Source: Nocardia brasiliensis NBRC 14402
Lineage (GTDB): Bacteria; Actinomycetota; Actinomycetes; Mycobacteriales; Mycobacteriaceae
DNA: 64,000 bases
Reading direction: 5' to 3'
Assembly: GCF_000308475.2 (NCBI RefSeq)
Contig: NZ_BAFT02000057.1
Coordinates: 334,558-398,557 of the forward strand
Shown: positions 24,920 to 34,072 of the stretch, piece after piece
How the letters are laid out: each line of letters opens with the position of its first letter
How positions within the stretch are numbered: the stretch's first letter is position 1
Notes under the pieces: generated by a model
What the model saw: the letters and a program-made list of their open reading frames with translations, nothing else
Told to the model about the DNA's origin: nothing
Databases searched by the model: none
Translations under genes and position numbers: made by a program

Positions 24920-25123
24920 TCAGCCGTTTTCGGTGACGGTGGTGTCTGGATGCCGTCTACTTGTCTCCGGCTCGACGAAGTTCCCCGTGATCGCCGAACG
25001 ATCCCGGCGGTTACTGCCTTCGTGCGGTTCGTTCTCACCCAGGGTTGTCCTGGGATTCTCGGCCGCGGTCTCCTCGGTGACGTATTCGCCCGTCTCTGCT
25101 GAGCGATAGTTCTTGTCAGCCAC
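24920..25123 (-). CDS. Small protein with two RSAxTGxxV repeats (67 aa)
   Basis: GTG start with a perfect AAGGAGGAT site. The product is ADKNYRSAETGEYVTEETAA, a polar linker, then DRSAITGNFVEPETSRRHPD and TTVTENG. The motif RSA-x-TG-x-[YF]-V-x6-7-HP-x-TTV normally occurs once in ~60-residue bacterial proteins of unknown role; here two copies are arranged in tandem. It is soluble, polar and has no cysteine. Function unknown. Confidence 0.72.
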   Translation of the reverse strand: MADKNYRSAETGEYVTEETAAENPRTTLGENEPHEGSNRRDRSAITGNFVEPETSRRHPDTTVTENG

Positions 25124-25537
25124 GACATCCTCCTTGAATCCACGCACAACTCCCGACGGAATCGTGCAGCACTCCTCGCATACCGCAGAACACGCCGGCG
25201 AAACCATTCCCCGGCACTGCAGTGGGCATGTGGTCCGGTGGGCCGGGGTCTTCGGATTTCAGCTGCAAGTACTCGTTGTGCGTGGCTCAAGGTGCATGAT
25301 TCGCGTCGGGTGCGGGGCGGGCTTGTGGGGGGCCTTCGACCACGCTCATAGCGGCCCATTCGACGGGCCGTGCCCCGGAAAGTAGGGGGCCGCGAGAGGG
25401 CTCAAACGTGGCGCTCGTCACATTTTTCGGTTTTGTGCGGATCGTCGGATATGAATAACTCGTTCGATCTAGATCAACGCTTCGATTCGACTGGGGGACA
25501 GGGCGTTCCGTGGTGATCGGGGGCGGGAGAGAAATAC
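25124..25537. other. Divergent promoter region
   Basis: 414 bases between the repeat protein (minus strand) and the secreted/membrane protein (plus strand), presumably holding both promoters. An AT-rich patch around 25440-25480 (GGATATGAATAACTCG) is a plausible promoter for the downstream gene. No other element recognised. Confidence 0.45.
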
Positions 25538-26227
25538 ATGTTCTATAAGAGTGTCACGCGCGCGGGTCGCCAGGTTCTTGCCGCTGCGGTCCTGCCCTTC
25601 GCGGTAGTGGCTACGCTCGCCAGCGCGGGTACCGCGTCGGCGACCGACTACACCGCGCAGCAGACGCGGTGGGCCGACAGCCTGACGGCGACCGGCAACG
25701 AGCAGGGTGTCGAGTTCAAGACCACGACGGCCCCTGACCTCAAGTCCATCTCCACCGAGCTGAACAGCGGCAAGTTCACCTTGACCGCGGATTCGTCGGC
25801 GGTGAACGTGGAATCCGCGTCGGGTGCGAAGGTCACCGAGTTCCCGATGACGATGAAGACGGCTGCGGGCAACACGATTTCGCTGGCGCCGCAGATCTCC
25901 CCGGACGGGAAGACCCTGGTCGTCACCCCGCAGGTGACCAAGGAGGTCGAGGGTGAGGTGAAGACGGTCGCCGCCGGCGACCTGAAGCCCATCGCGACCA
26001 ACCCGGATGCGCAGAACCACGACCCGGTTGCCAACGGTCTCGCGGCCGGCGCGCTCACCGGTCTCGGCATCGCCGCGATCTTGTGCATTCCCGCCATCAT
26101 CGTCTTCGTCATCGGCTACTTCGCCTGCATCGTTGCCAGCGGCATCAGCTACGTGGTGTTCGCCGCGGTGATCGGCGCGATCCTCGGTGCCGTCGCACCG
26201 GCCGTGATCCCGCAGGTGCTGCCCTGA
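25538..26227 (+). CDS. Exported protein with C-terminal membrane segments, unknown
   Basis: 229 residues. Signal peptide to about residue 36 (QVLAAAVLPFAVVATLASAG, cleavage after ASA). A ~120-residue polar, beta-rich domain (FTLTADSSAVNVESASGAKV, then ISLAPQISPDGKTLVVTPQV) is followed by two hydrophobic helices (AALTGLGIAAILCIPAIIVF-like and YVVFAAVIGAILGAVAPAVI). Such proteins are common in Nocardia and of unknown function. No RBS of note. A strong hairpin lies after the stop. Confidence 0.75.
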   Translation: MFYKSVTRAGRQVLAAAVLPFAVVATLASAGTASATDYTAQQTRWADSLTATGNEQGVEFKTTTAPDLKSISTELNSGKFTLTADSSAVNVESASGAKVTEFPMTMKTAAGNTISLAPQISPDGKTLVVTPQVTKEVEGEVKTVAAGDLKPIATNPDAQNHDPVANGLAAGALTGLGIAAILCIPAIIVFVIGYFACIVASGISYVVFAAVIGAILGAVAPAVIPQVLP

Positions 26228-26291
26228 TAATCGGCGATTCGCAGTGAAGGCCGCCGCCGCCCTCGAGTCGGCGACCTGACACTCGCCCCAC

Positions 26292-26341
26292 CCGGACGCC
26301 GGGTCGATTCCGCTCCCCAGCGGTTTCGACCCGGCGTCCGG
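26292..26341. terminator. Very stable nested hairpin after the exported-protein gene
   Basis: Perfect 16-base arms (26292-26307 and 26326-26341; left arm CCGGACGCCGGGTCGA), then a TT/TT bulge and an inner CCGCT/AGCGG stem with a CCCC loop. It lies 65 bases after the stop codon. No U-tract; actinobacterial terminators often lack one. Confidence 0.7.
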
Positions 26342-26446
26342 CGTTTCCGCGGATCAGACGCCGCGCTCGATGATTTCCTGGGTGATACGTCACCCTGTTG
26401 GTCGAGCCGTCGTCGGAAAGATCGCGCAGGTGCAACGGCTGATTCG

Positions 26447-26680
26447 GTGCCGGACGCGCAGCAGGCCGTCGACCGCGCGGTCGGACGCGGGGCGTCGATA
26501 ATGCGCCCGGTCTACGACGTACCGGTCGGCGCGGGAGTCGGTGCGCGCCTAGCCGACCCGACCGGCTCGCATTTCAACGACATCGCTTTCTGGATCGTAA
26601 ATCAATTGAAATGCAAACTGCTGACCGGGATGCGACCGTTCTGCATCGTCCCGTTCAGGCACGCGCCGACCAGCGGCTGA
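26447..26680 (+). pseudogene. C-terminal remnant of a VOC/glyoxalase-fold protein
   Basis: The frame reads DAQQAVDRAVGRGASIMRPV, then YDVPVGAGVGARLADPTGSH and FNDIAFW. This is the C-terminal module of a vicinal-oxygen-chelate (glyoxalase/bleomycin resistance) protein, where the RLxDPTG turn is diagnostic. The N-terminal half is missing or degraded upstream, and the end runs into unrelated sequence. It overlaps the 3' end of the convergent gene. A dead gene fragment. Confidence 0.6.
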
Positions 26681-27117
26681 CTGTCCACCGGCCCCTGGTC
26701 TACGTGCAATCGCCCGCCCGCGCCCGGTCCGTCCATGATGTTGAGGACGTTGGTGGCGGCGGCCGCGGGGTTACCGCCCGGCACATGCCACTGTCCCGCG
26801 ACACGGCTGGTTTCCCCGTTGGCCCACTGCAAGGTGCCTTCGAGGTGACCGAGAGCGTCGTTGCAACTGGCGTTGCCGGTGAACTGGCTGCGGAAGGCGA
26901 CGTCGGAGCTGGGTGTGCCGGTGCAACCGCCGATATCGGCGTTGAAACCGGCCCGCGCCGGCACGGTGTTCATACCGAGCGGATTGATGTCGAAGGTCAT
27001 CGTGCTCGCCGGGCACCAGCCGCCGATCGGTTGCGCCGTGGCTGGTTGCGCCACGACCAGCGGTGCGATGAGTACGGCTGCGCTGGCAGCGAAAATACCG
27101 AGCTTCGGTAAAGACAT
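26602..27117 (-). CDS. Secreted Cys-containing protein, unknown
   Basis: 171 residues. Signal peptide to ~28 (KLGIFAASAAVLIAPLVVA, cleavage after ATAQ). The mature domain has four cysteines (GGWCPAS, IGGCTGTP, NASCND, GACLNG), compatible with two disulfides, and reads as a beta-rich fold (VAFRSQFTGNASCNDALGHL, then GTLQWANGETSRVAGQW). No family recognised. ATG start after AGGAGAG. Its 3' end overlaps the VOC remnant. Confidence 0.7.
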   Translation of the reverse strand: MSLPKLGIFAASAAVLIAPLVVAQPATAQPIGGWCPASTMTFDINPLGMNTVPARAGFNADIGGCTGTPSSDVAFRSQFTGNASCNDALGHLEGTLQWANGETSRVAGQWHVPGGNPAAAATNVLNIMDGPGAGGRLHVDQGPVDSQPLVGACLNGTMQNGRIPVSSLHFN

Positions 27118-27192
27118 GTGGATCCTCTCCTTTTTGATCGTCGTCGATCTCGATGGAGTGGTTCACCGCGGCAGCGCCGCGGCGAGTAGTCG

Positions 27193-30100
27193 TTACCCGG
27201 AGGGGTGGGTCCGAAACCGCGGTCGAGCCGTCGCCGCAACATCGTCGTTCTCGTTGGCCGCGGCGCAGCGGCGGTCCGCGCCGGGTAACAGCGCAGGTAG
27301 CAGGGTTGCGCCCAGGGTCGCCGCGGCGGCGGAGCCGGTCGCGATGGTCCAGCCGAACGGTCCCAGCGGCGTACAGCCGAAGTAGGTGCAGAGGCCTGGC
27401 GTCATCACGACGGCGCCGAGGACGCCCGCGCTGGCGGCAGTGGTCAACCAGACCAGGGGGCTGTGGTACCCGGAGACCAGTGTCTGCCCGAGCTGTGTGC
27501 CGATGAGCGCGACCAGTCCGATGGTGGCGGCCCGGCGTTCGCTGCCCGGGGTGTAGCGGCCGATCGTCCACGCGAGCGAGGCGCCACTGGCCGTGGCGAT
27601 GCCGCGGGTCGCGATCATCCGGGTCAGATCGTCACCGATACTGGCCCTGGGGATTTCGGCGAGCTGTGCCGACCGGGTCCGCACCGCGGCGCTGGTGTCG
27701 TCAGGGTCGACGTCGCGGTGGTCCGGCGCCAGCGCGAGGGCCAGCGCGGGGAACATGTCGGTGAGCATGTTGACCAGCAGGAATTGGCGCGTGCCGAGCG
27801 GACCGCGGCCGCCGACGGCGGTACCGAAGAGGGTGAACGCGACTTCGCCCGCGTTGCCGCCGACCAGTACACCGACGGCGTCGGTGATGCGCCGCCACAT
27901 CCCGCGCCCTTCCACCATCGCGTGCAGTATCGCGGTCGGGTCCGGGTCGGTCAGCACCAGGTCGGCGGCATTGCGGGCGGCGGTGGAACCCTGTGCGGCC
28001 AAACCGATTCCGATGTCGGCGCTGCGGATCGCGGCGGCGTCGTTGCTGCCGTCGCCGGTCATGCCGACGACGTGGCCGTTGCGGCGCAGCGCGGTGACGA
28101 TCCGGACCTTCTGCTCCGGGTCGACTCTGGCGAAAACGGTGCTGCGCTCGATCAATTCCGCTCGCGCGGTCTCGTCGCAACGGTCCAGATCCGCGCCGGT
28201 GACCACGGTTTCGACGGCGATGCCCAGCTGCCGCGCCGCGGCAACGGCGGTCACCGGATGGTCACCGGTGATCATCCGGACGCTGATCTCGTTGTCCTGC
28301 AAGGCGGTGACCAGTGGGCGCGCCTGCGGACGCGGGGTGTCGGCGATGCCGAGGAACCCGAGCAGGGTGAGTTCGCCGACCGCGTCCTCGACCTCGTCGG
28401 GTGCGGCGGACAGGTCGCGGTGGGCGACGGCCAGGACCCGCAACCCCTGCTCGGCGAGATCGCGTACCGCCGCGTCGGCCTGCGCCCGCAGCTCTCCGGA
28501 GAACGGCCTGCTCTGGTCCGCATGCACCCGAGTGCAGCGCGGCAGCACCACCTCGGGCGCGCCTTTGACCACCAATCGCAAACGGCGCGTGGTGTTTCCG
28601 AGCGCCGCGGCATAACCGCGGTTCGAGTCGAACGGGATCTCATCGATCGGCTGCCAGCTGCCGTCGTCGATGGCTGCCGCGGCCGCCAGGACCGCGCGGT
28701 CGGTCGCATGGGTGACCGGCCCCGCGCTCGCATCAGGACAGGCCCGGGCCGCGGCGCGCAACAGCCGGCGGGCGGCCTCGGCTTCGGACCCGGCATCCCA
28801 TAGTGCTTGGAGATCGGCGAGCTTGGTCAAGCGCAAACGACCCTCGGTCAGGGTGCCGGTCTTGTCGAAGCAGAGGGTGTCCACCCGCCCGAGCGCTTCG
28901 ACGGTGCGGCTCGCCCGCACCAGCACCCCGTAGCGTGAAAGCCGCCGCGCGGCCGCCAATTGCGCGACGGTGGCCACCAGCGGAAGTCCTTCCGGTACCG
29001 CCGAGACGGCCACGGCCACCCCGTCCGCGATCGCGCCCCGCAGCGTGCGGCCGCGGATCCCGCCGAGCGCGCTGACAATGGCCCCGCCGGTCAAGGTGAG
29101 TGGCAGCGCCCGGTCGGTCAGTTCGCGCAATTGCGCTTGTACACCGCCTTTTTCGGGTGCTTGCACACCCGCACTCGCCCGGCCGACCTGGGTGTTGGCG
29201 CCGACCGCGACGACGACGGCGCGCCCGGCACCGTTCACCACCGTGCTGCCTTCGTAGACCATGCAGGCCCGGTCGCCCGGCGCCGCGCCCGGCGTGGCCG
29301 TCCGTTGCTTCTGCACCGTGACCGATTCACCGGTGAGCCCGGACTCGTCCATTTCGAGATCGTCGACCTCGAGCAGCCGCGCATCGGCGGGCACCACCTC
29401 GCCCGCGCGGAGGACGAGTACATCGCCGACCTCGAGTTGCCCGGCGAGCAAACGGGTTTCGCCGACTGCCGCGGCGCGCGCCTCGTCCCGGTCGAGCACC
29501 CGGGCGGTGAGGCTTTCCGAATCGAGCAGGGTATGCAGCGCTGACTCCGCGCGTTGCCGCTGCCGCGCGGACACGACGGCATTCACCGCGAGCACCGAGG
29601 AGAGCAGTATCGCGTCGGACGGTGAACCGAGGATTGCCGTGGCGACGGCGCCCACGCTGAGGATCGGGGTCAACGGGTCGGCCAGTTCGGTGCGCAGATG
29701 CCGCAGAAAGGTGGTCGTGCGGGCCACGCCGCCGGCCGGCGCACCGGGTGCGGCCGGTGCGCGGTCGGCCACCGGTGTCGGGTGCGGCAACCTGGCCAGT
29801 GCCTCTTCGGGTTGCAGTGCGTGCCAGGGCAACAGGACCGGCGGGGACGGCGGCACCGGTGTGCGCAGTGCGCGGACCGCGGTGAACGAGCCGTGCACGA
29901 GACCGAGGAAATGCGCGCCCGCCATGGGGGAGGTGCGCGATCGGGGCGACACCGCCAGCAGCAGCCCGCTGAGTGCCGACGCCGACAGTGCCAGCGATCG
30001 GCCGCGCGCGCTGACCTGACGGGCGGGCGGGATGGTCGCCACCACCCGCTGGACTTGACTCAGGTTGCGGCACAAAGCATCCGCGGTCCAGGGTGCTTGG

Positions 30101-31800
30101 TTGCGCGGATGCGCGAGGTCGAGCAGCCCGATGGCCACATCGGCCCGCGCGAGCGCCTTGTACGAGTGGGAGCCGAGCACGGCGACCACGTGGCCGTCGC
30201 CTTGCAACTCGTGCACCCGCTTGCTCAGCGAGGCGCTGGAGGGCACGAATTCGTCTACGAGCGAACGCAATTCGGCCGCGTCCCCGTTCGCTGCGAGTGT
30301 CACGCGGAGCCCGGCGCGGCGCGCCATGCTCAGCAGGGCATGCGCTTGCGGGTCGGGCTCACGGCCGACGCGTACCCGCCCGACACAGCGATCGCCCACG
30401 CGCAACTCCCGGCGCGCCGGACGGACGGTGGCACCGCGATCCGGCGTCCCGCTCTTCGGGTGCACCAGGCGTGCCGCGGCGGAATCCGCCGACCCGGATC
30501 GCGTGGGCGGGCCGCTGTCTTTCGGTGGCGACCACAGCAAGCGCTGCGCGGCACTCCATACGTCCACGATCGACCAGTCCGGGTCGGTGGACTCGGCATC
30601 GAGCACCACTCGGCGTTCGGTGAGCAAGGTCTCGCCCTCGATGAGCAGCGCGGTGACCCGGTCGAGCCGACGCCACGCCATCGGGTCGAGCGTCAATACA
30701 CCCGCGCGGGCCAACTGCATGGTGACCGTCGCGGCGTACGCCTCGCGGCAGCCGCGCGCGGCTTTCGGCGCACCGAGCACGAGCGCGTTGACGGCGTCAC
30801 CGGTATCGCCGAGCGTGGCCATGGCGGCGGCGCCGAGCAAAGTCGCCGAGCCGGTCTCGTCGGCGACCTGCTCGATCGGGCCCGGTGGCAGGTCGGCCGG
30901 GCGCGCATACGGCGGCAACGGCTCGGCGACACCGGGATGATCGCGGTTGACGAGTTCGGCTTCCCAGCTCTGCCAGGTGCTGCGGCGCGTGATCGCTTCC
31001 GCCAGCAGCAGTGCGCGTTGGGCCGTGTCGAGCAGCAGCGTGGGTATCCCGTCGGTCGCGCGCTCGCCGAGGGCGGTGCCGACCGCCGAGACGAGGGTCA
31101 ACGCGAGATCGGTTCGGGTCCGCCCCAGCCATTGCTCGAGCCGGCCACGGACGCGGGGCTGGGTCTCGGCGATCGAGGCCAGGGCGCGCGCCGCGCGCAA
31201 GGGTGGGCGCAGTGGCGGCGCGACTCCCGCCATCGAGATCGCGATCGCGCATATCTCACCCGCCACCTGAATACCGGCCGCCAGCAGCGGTTCCCGGTCC
31301 GCCGGGTGGTCGCGAGCGCGATCCCAGTCGTGGCCGGCGACCTCGGTGGCCCGTTCGACCCGTTCCACCGCGGCGAGCAGTTCCGGCAGGTCCGCCGCGC
31401 CGCGGGCGAGGGTGGCGACCACGCGGCCGGTCACCGCGTTCACCTGCCACCAGCGCACACCCGTGAGCCCCCGCAACTGCCGGTCCAGGGTCCGCGCGAC
31501 GGTGCCTGCTTTGGCGCTGTCCAGTCCGCGTACTTCGATGGTGGCGCGGTCGTCGTGCACCGCCACCCGTCGTTGGCTGCGCTTCGGATGCGGATCGACC
31601 AGAGTCGCCAGCTCGTCGCGCAGCCGGCCGGTGTCGGCCACCTTGTCGGTCACGGTCTGCACCGCCTGCAGCGGCGCGACGGCGAGCTGACCCACCATGC
31701 CGGCCGCCTGCAATCCGTTGCGCCGCAAGGCCCCGGACACCGCGGTCATGGGCGCTTCGATCCACCAGCTCGGACTCAGATGACGTGTCGATAAGCCCAT
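27193..31800 (-). CDS. Very large cation P-type ATPase (CtpH/CtpI-like)
   Basis: 1535 residues, about twice the usual P-type ATPase size and close to mycobacterial CtpH/CtpI. The last ~850 residues contain the catalytic core: TGES at about residue 821 (actuator domain), PEGLP in TM4 (VPEGLPLVATVAQ), the phosphorylated aspartate D978 in CFDKTGTLTEG, and GDGSND at ~1247. PEGLP is typical of the P2 (Ca/Mg-like) branch rather than the CPC of heavy-metal pumps. The N-terminal ~650 residues are an extra part with degenerate HMA-like (VRGLDSAKAGTVARTLDR) and hydrophobic regions that partly mirror the pump. Ion not predictable. It is probably single. Confidence 0.9.
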   Translation of the reverse strand: MGLSTRHLSPSWWIEAPMTAVSGALRRNGLQAAGMVGQLAVAPLQAVQTVTDKVADTGRLRDELATLVDPHPKRSQRRVAVHDDRATIEVRGLDSAKAGTVARTLDRQLRGLTGVRWWQVNAVTGRVVATLARGAADLPELLAAVERVERATEVAGHDWDRARDHPADREPLLAAGIQVAGEICAIAISMAGVAPPLRPPLRAARALASIAETQPRVRGRLEQWLGRTRTDLALTLVSAVGTALGERATDGIPTLLLDTAQRALLLAEAITRRSTWQSWEAELVNRDHPGVAEPLPPYARPADLPPGPIEQVADETGSATLLGAAAMATLGDTGDAVNALVLGAPKAARGCREAYAATVTMQLARAGVLTLDPMAWRRLDRVTALLIEGETLLTERRVVLDAESTDPDWSIVDVWSAAQRLLWSPPKDSGPPTRSGSADSAAARLVHPKSGTPDRGATVRPARRELRVGDRCVGRVRVGREPDPQAHALLSMARRAGLRVTLAANGDAAELRSLVDEFVPSSASLSKRVHELQGDGHVVAVLGSHSYKALARADVAIGLLDLAHPRNQAPWTADALCRNLSQVQRVVATIPPARQVSARGRSLALSASALSGLLLAVSPRSRTSPMAGAHFLGLVHGSFTAVRALRTPVPPSPPVLLPWHALQPEEALARLPHPTPVADRAPAAPGAPAGGVARTTTFLRHLRTELADPLTPILSVGAVATAILGSPSDAILLSSVLAVNAVVSARQRQRAESALHTLLDSESLTARVLDRDEARAAAVGETRLLAGQLEVGDVLVLRAGEVVPADARLLEVDDLEMDESGLTGESVTVQKQRTATPGAAPGDRACMVYEGSTVVNGAGRAVVVAVGANTQVGRASAGVQAPEKGGVQAQLRELTDRALPLTLTGGAIVSALGGIRGRTLRGAIADGVAVAVSAVPEGLPLVATVAQLAAARRLSRYGVLVRASRTVEALGRVDTLCFDKTGTLTEGRLRLTKLADLQALWDAGSEAEAARRLLRAAARACPDASAGPVTHATDRAVLAAAAAIDDGSWQPIDEIPFDSNRGYAAALGNTTRRLRLVVKGAPEVVLPRCTRVHADQSRPFSGELRAQADAAVRDLAEQGLRVLAVAHRDLSAAPDEVEDAVGELTLLGFLGIADTPRPQARPLVTALQDNEISVRMITGDHPVTAVAAARQLGIAVETVVTGADLDRCDETARAELIERSTVFARVDPEQKVRIVTALRRNGHVVGMTGDGSNDAAAIRSADIGIGLAAQGSTAARNAADLVLTDPDPTAILHAMVEGRGMWRRITDAVGVLVGGNAGEVAFTLFGTAVGGRGPLGTRQFLLVNMLTDMFPALALALAPDHRDVDPDDTSAAVRTRSAQLAEIPRASIGDDLTRMIATRGIATASGASLAWTIGRYTPGSERRAATIGLVALIGTQLGQTLVSGYHSPLVWLTTAASAGVLGAVVMTPGLCTYFGCTPLGPFGWTIATGSAAAATLGATLLPALLPGADRRCAAANENDDVAATARPRFRTHPSG

Positions 31801-31834
31801 ATCGGGCAGCTACCCAACAGCCTTGTCGATAAAC

Positions 31835-31950
31835 GGGCGCCCACGCCGTTTATGGTGACCTTGTCGACCCCCACCTCCGCGATCGACGCCCGCGCCGCGG
31901 TCAGCAGGCGCTGCCGATTGCACACGGCATCCGCGCGCTCTGCGAGACTG
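31835..31950 (-). pseudogene. N-terminal remnant of a TetR regulator
   Basis: Minus-strand translation reads LAERADAVCNRQRLLTAARA then SIAEVGVDKVTINGVGA, the first two helices of a TetR DNA-binding domain. The recognition helix that should follow is replaced by unrelated sequence running into the ATPase start. The 5' end lies against the promoter of the sugar kinase. It is a dead remnant of a regulator that once stood divergent from the kinase. Confidence 0.55.
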
Positions 31951-31955
31951 CGGGG

Positions 31956-33425
31956 ATGAGCACTGCGGTAGCGGAGACCGGAACGTCGGGTGCGTTGTTG
32001 CTCGGCATCGACATCGGTACTACTGCGGTGAAAGTGGTCGCGTTCACCGCGGCCGGAGCGCAGGTGGCGGCGCATACGACGCCGTACCCGATCAGCAGGC
32101 CGAAACCCGGCTGGGCCGAACAGGATCCGATGGACTGGTGGCGGGGCTGTGTCGACGGGATGCGTGCCGTGCTGTCGGCGGTGCCCGCGGGTGCGGTGCG
32201 GGCGATCGGGCTGGCCAGTCAGGTCAATACCCATGTGTGCGTGGATGATCGGCTGACGCCGCTGGCACCGGCGATCATCTGGCAGGACCAGCGCTGTGCC
32301 GAGATCGCCCGGGAATTCGACGCCCGCTTCGACGATGCGGACAAGGTGCGGATCTGGGGATCCGCGATCACCCTCGACGCGTCGTTCGTCGGCGCGCGGG
32401 CGCAATGGTTCGCGCGCACCGACCCGGACCTGTGGGCGCGGACGCGCTGGGTGCTGGGGCCCAAGGATTTCGTCGCCGCGAAACTGACCGGGCGGGTCGC
32501 GACGGATCTGCTGGCGGCGGTACGGGTGGCCGGGCCGGACGGATATCTGGCCGAGGCGGTGGCGCTCGTCGACGGACTCGAAGAGCGGTTGCCGGAGATC
32601 CTGGCTCCGGAGGCCACGGTGGGACGGGTCGACGGCGCGGACGTGGTGGTGGGCACGATGGACGCCTACAGTGCGGTGTTCGGCACCCGTACCACCGAGC
32701 CTGGGCGCGGAATGGTCTCGTGCGGAACGTCATTGGTCGTCGCGGGGGCTGCCGCGCAGGCGCACCCGGCGGGCGGGATCGTCACCTTCCCGCCGCGCTC
32801 CGGACTGTATGTCCATGCCGGGCCGACACAGGCGGGCGGGGACGCCGTGCGCTGGTGGAGCCAGGTGTCCGGGCTGAGTACGGCGGAAGTCTTCGAATCG
32901 GCCGCAGCGGGCGCGCCCGGCGTGCTCTTCACGCCCTATCTGGCGGGTGAACGGGCGCCGTTGTGGGACGCCGAGGTTCGCGCGAGCTTTCTCGGGATGA
33001 GTTCGGCGACAACGACGGCGGATATGTCGCTCGCGGTGCTGCACGGGGTCGCGATGTCCGCCCGGCACGTGCTCGAATCCGTCGAGACCGCCTGCGGATT
33101 CGAGATTCCCAGCGTGACGTTCTCGGGTGGTGGGGCGCGCAGCGCGTTATGGGGGCAGATCCACGCCGACGTGCTGGAGCGTCCGGTCGAACGATTGCGG
33201 GTACCCGACAGCGCGGCGTTGGGCGCGGCTCTGCTGGGTGCCGTAGGCGCGGGCATCTACCCGGACGTGACCGCGGCGGCGCGCGCGGCGGTCGCGGTGG
33301 ACCGGTCGTTCGCTCCGGCGGCTCCGGTGGGTCGGTTGCGTGGCCTGTACGAGAGTTACCGATCGGTGCATGCCGCCCTGCGCGACCTGCACTCCGAACT
33401 GGCGCTGTGGCACCGGCTCAGCTGA
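31956..33425 (+). CDS. FGGY-family carbohydrate kinase (xylulokinase-like)
   Basis: 489 residues, full length. Cytosolic ATP-dependent sugar kinase. Motifs: phosphate-1 loop LLGIDIGTTAVKVV at the N-terminus, substrate region GWAEQDPMDWW, FGGY-type catalytic region VGTMDAYSAVFG with the probable base Asp, and adenine loop TFSGGGARSALWGQIHADVL. The overall fit is closest to xylulokinase, but glycerol- or other polyol-kinases are possible. It converges on a TetR gene, and the two stops overlap by eight bases. No sugar transporter or isomerase nearby. Confidence 0.88.
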   Translation: MSTAVAETGTSGALLLGIDIGTTAVKVVAFTAAGAQVAAHTTPYPISRPKPGWAEQDPMDWWRGCVDGMRAVLSAVPAGAVRAIGLASQVNTHVCVDDRLTPLAPAIIWQDQRCAEIAREFDARFDDADKVRIWGSAITLDASFVGARAQWFARTDPDLWARTRWVLGPKDFVAAKLTGRVATDLLAAVRVAGPDGYLAEAVALVDGLEERLPEILAPEATVGRVDGADVVVGTMDAYSAVFGTRTTEPGRGMVSCGTSLVVAGAAAQAHPAGGIVTFPPRSGLYVHAGPTQAGGDAVRWWSQVSGLSTAEVFESAAAGAPGVLFTPYLAGERAPLWDAEVRASFLGMSSATTTADMSLAVLHGVAMSARHVLESVETACGFEIPSVTFSGGGARSALWGQIHADVLERPVERLRVPDSAALGAALLGAVGAGIYPDVTAAARAAVAVDRSFAPAAPVGRLRGLYESYRSVHAALRDLHSELALWHRLS

Positions 33426-33996
33426 ATTCGGCGACGCTCCAGGCGGCCTCGATCATCTGGAAGATCTCGTCCACCGCGGCGGCCGGATCGGGCGCCTCAC
33501 GGGCCACGGAATAGGCGTCGATCACGAACCTGGCGATGGTCCGGCAGGCCACCGGCGTCCGGGACAGGCCGAGGTCGGTGGCGATGGCGGTGGCCAGCGA
33601 CTCCGCGTGCCGCAGCCGCATCGTTTTCTCATACTCCCGCAGGGCGGCCGAGTCGTCGATCATCTTCCAGATGAGCGCGACGTCCGGCCCGGTGCAGTGC
33701 TGCACCAGGGCGTGGATTTCGCGACGCAGCGCGTGCATGAGCGTTTCGCCCGCCGGCCGGTTGGTGGCCGCCTGCAGCAGGCGCTGCTCGAAGTCGTCGT
33801 CCCGCTCGAAGACCAAGGCCTCTTTCGAGGCGAAGTGTGAGAAGAGGGTCGTGACGGCCACATCGGCCTCGGCCGCCACGTCCCGGATGCCGACCGCGTC
33901 GTACCCGCGCTCGGAGAACAGTCGCAGCGCGGTATCGGCGATATTCTGGCGGGTCGCGGCCTTCTTACGCGCACGACGCCCGAGCGGCACGGTCAT
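33418..33996 (-). CDS. TetR/AcrR-family regulator
   Basis: 192 residues. N-terminal helix-turn-helix at about residues 14-60 (AATRQNIADTALRLFSERGY, then IRDVAAEADVAVTTLFSHFA, SKEALVF). The C-terminal domain is unassigned (TetR_C-type helices from 80). Just upstream lies a weak inverted repeat CGAAA-n9-TTTCG. Its target is unknown: the downstream neighbour runs convergent, and the upstream neighbour is a secreted protein in the same direction. Confidence 0.88.
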   Translation of the reverse strand: MTVPLGRRARKKAATRQNIADTALRLFSERGYDAVGIRDVAAEADVAVTTLFSHFASKEALVFERDDDFEQRLLQAATNRPAGETLMHALRREIHALVQHCTGPDVALIWKMIDDSAALREYEKTMRLRHAESLATAIATDLGLSRTPVACRTIARFVIDAYSVAREAPDPAAAVDEIFQMIEAAWSVAEFS

Positions 33997-34072
33997 TTTC
34001 GGATGCTAGCAAATACGAAATCTCAGCAGTTTCGAAACACTAACCGTTACGTGACAGCTGACCCGTCGTGCT

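Noticed and set aside
24643..25359. A minus-strand 238-codon frame between ZIP and the exported protein
   Set aside because: Arg-rich, no start site, no domain. The overlapping 67-residue repeat protein on the same strand in another frame has a perfect ribosome site and a conserved motif.
29698..31794. A ~700-codon open frame on the plus strand opposite the P-type ATPase
   Set aside because: It is a shadow of the high-GC ATPase gene: the minus strand has complete P-type motifs (DKTGT, TGES, GDGSND), while this frame is a Gln/Arg/His-rich sequence without any family feature.
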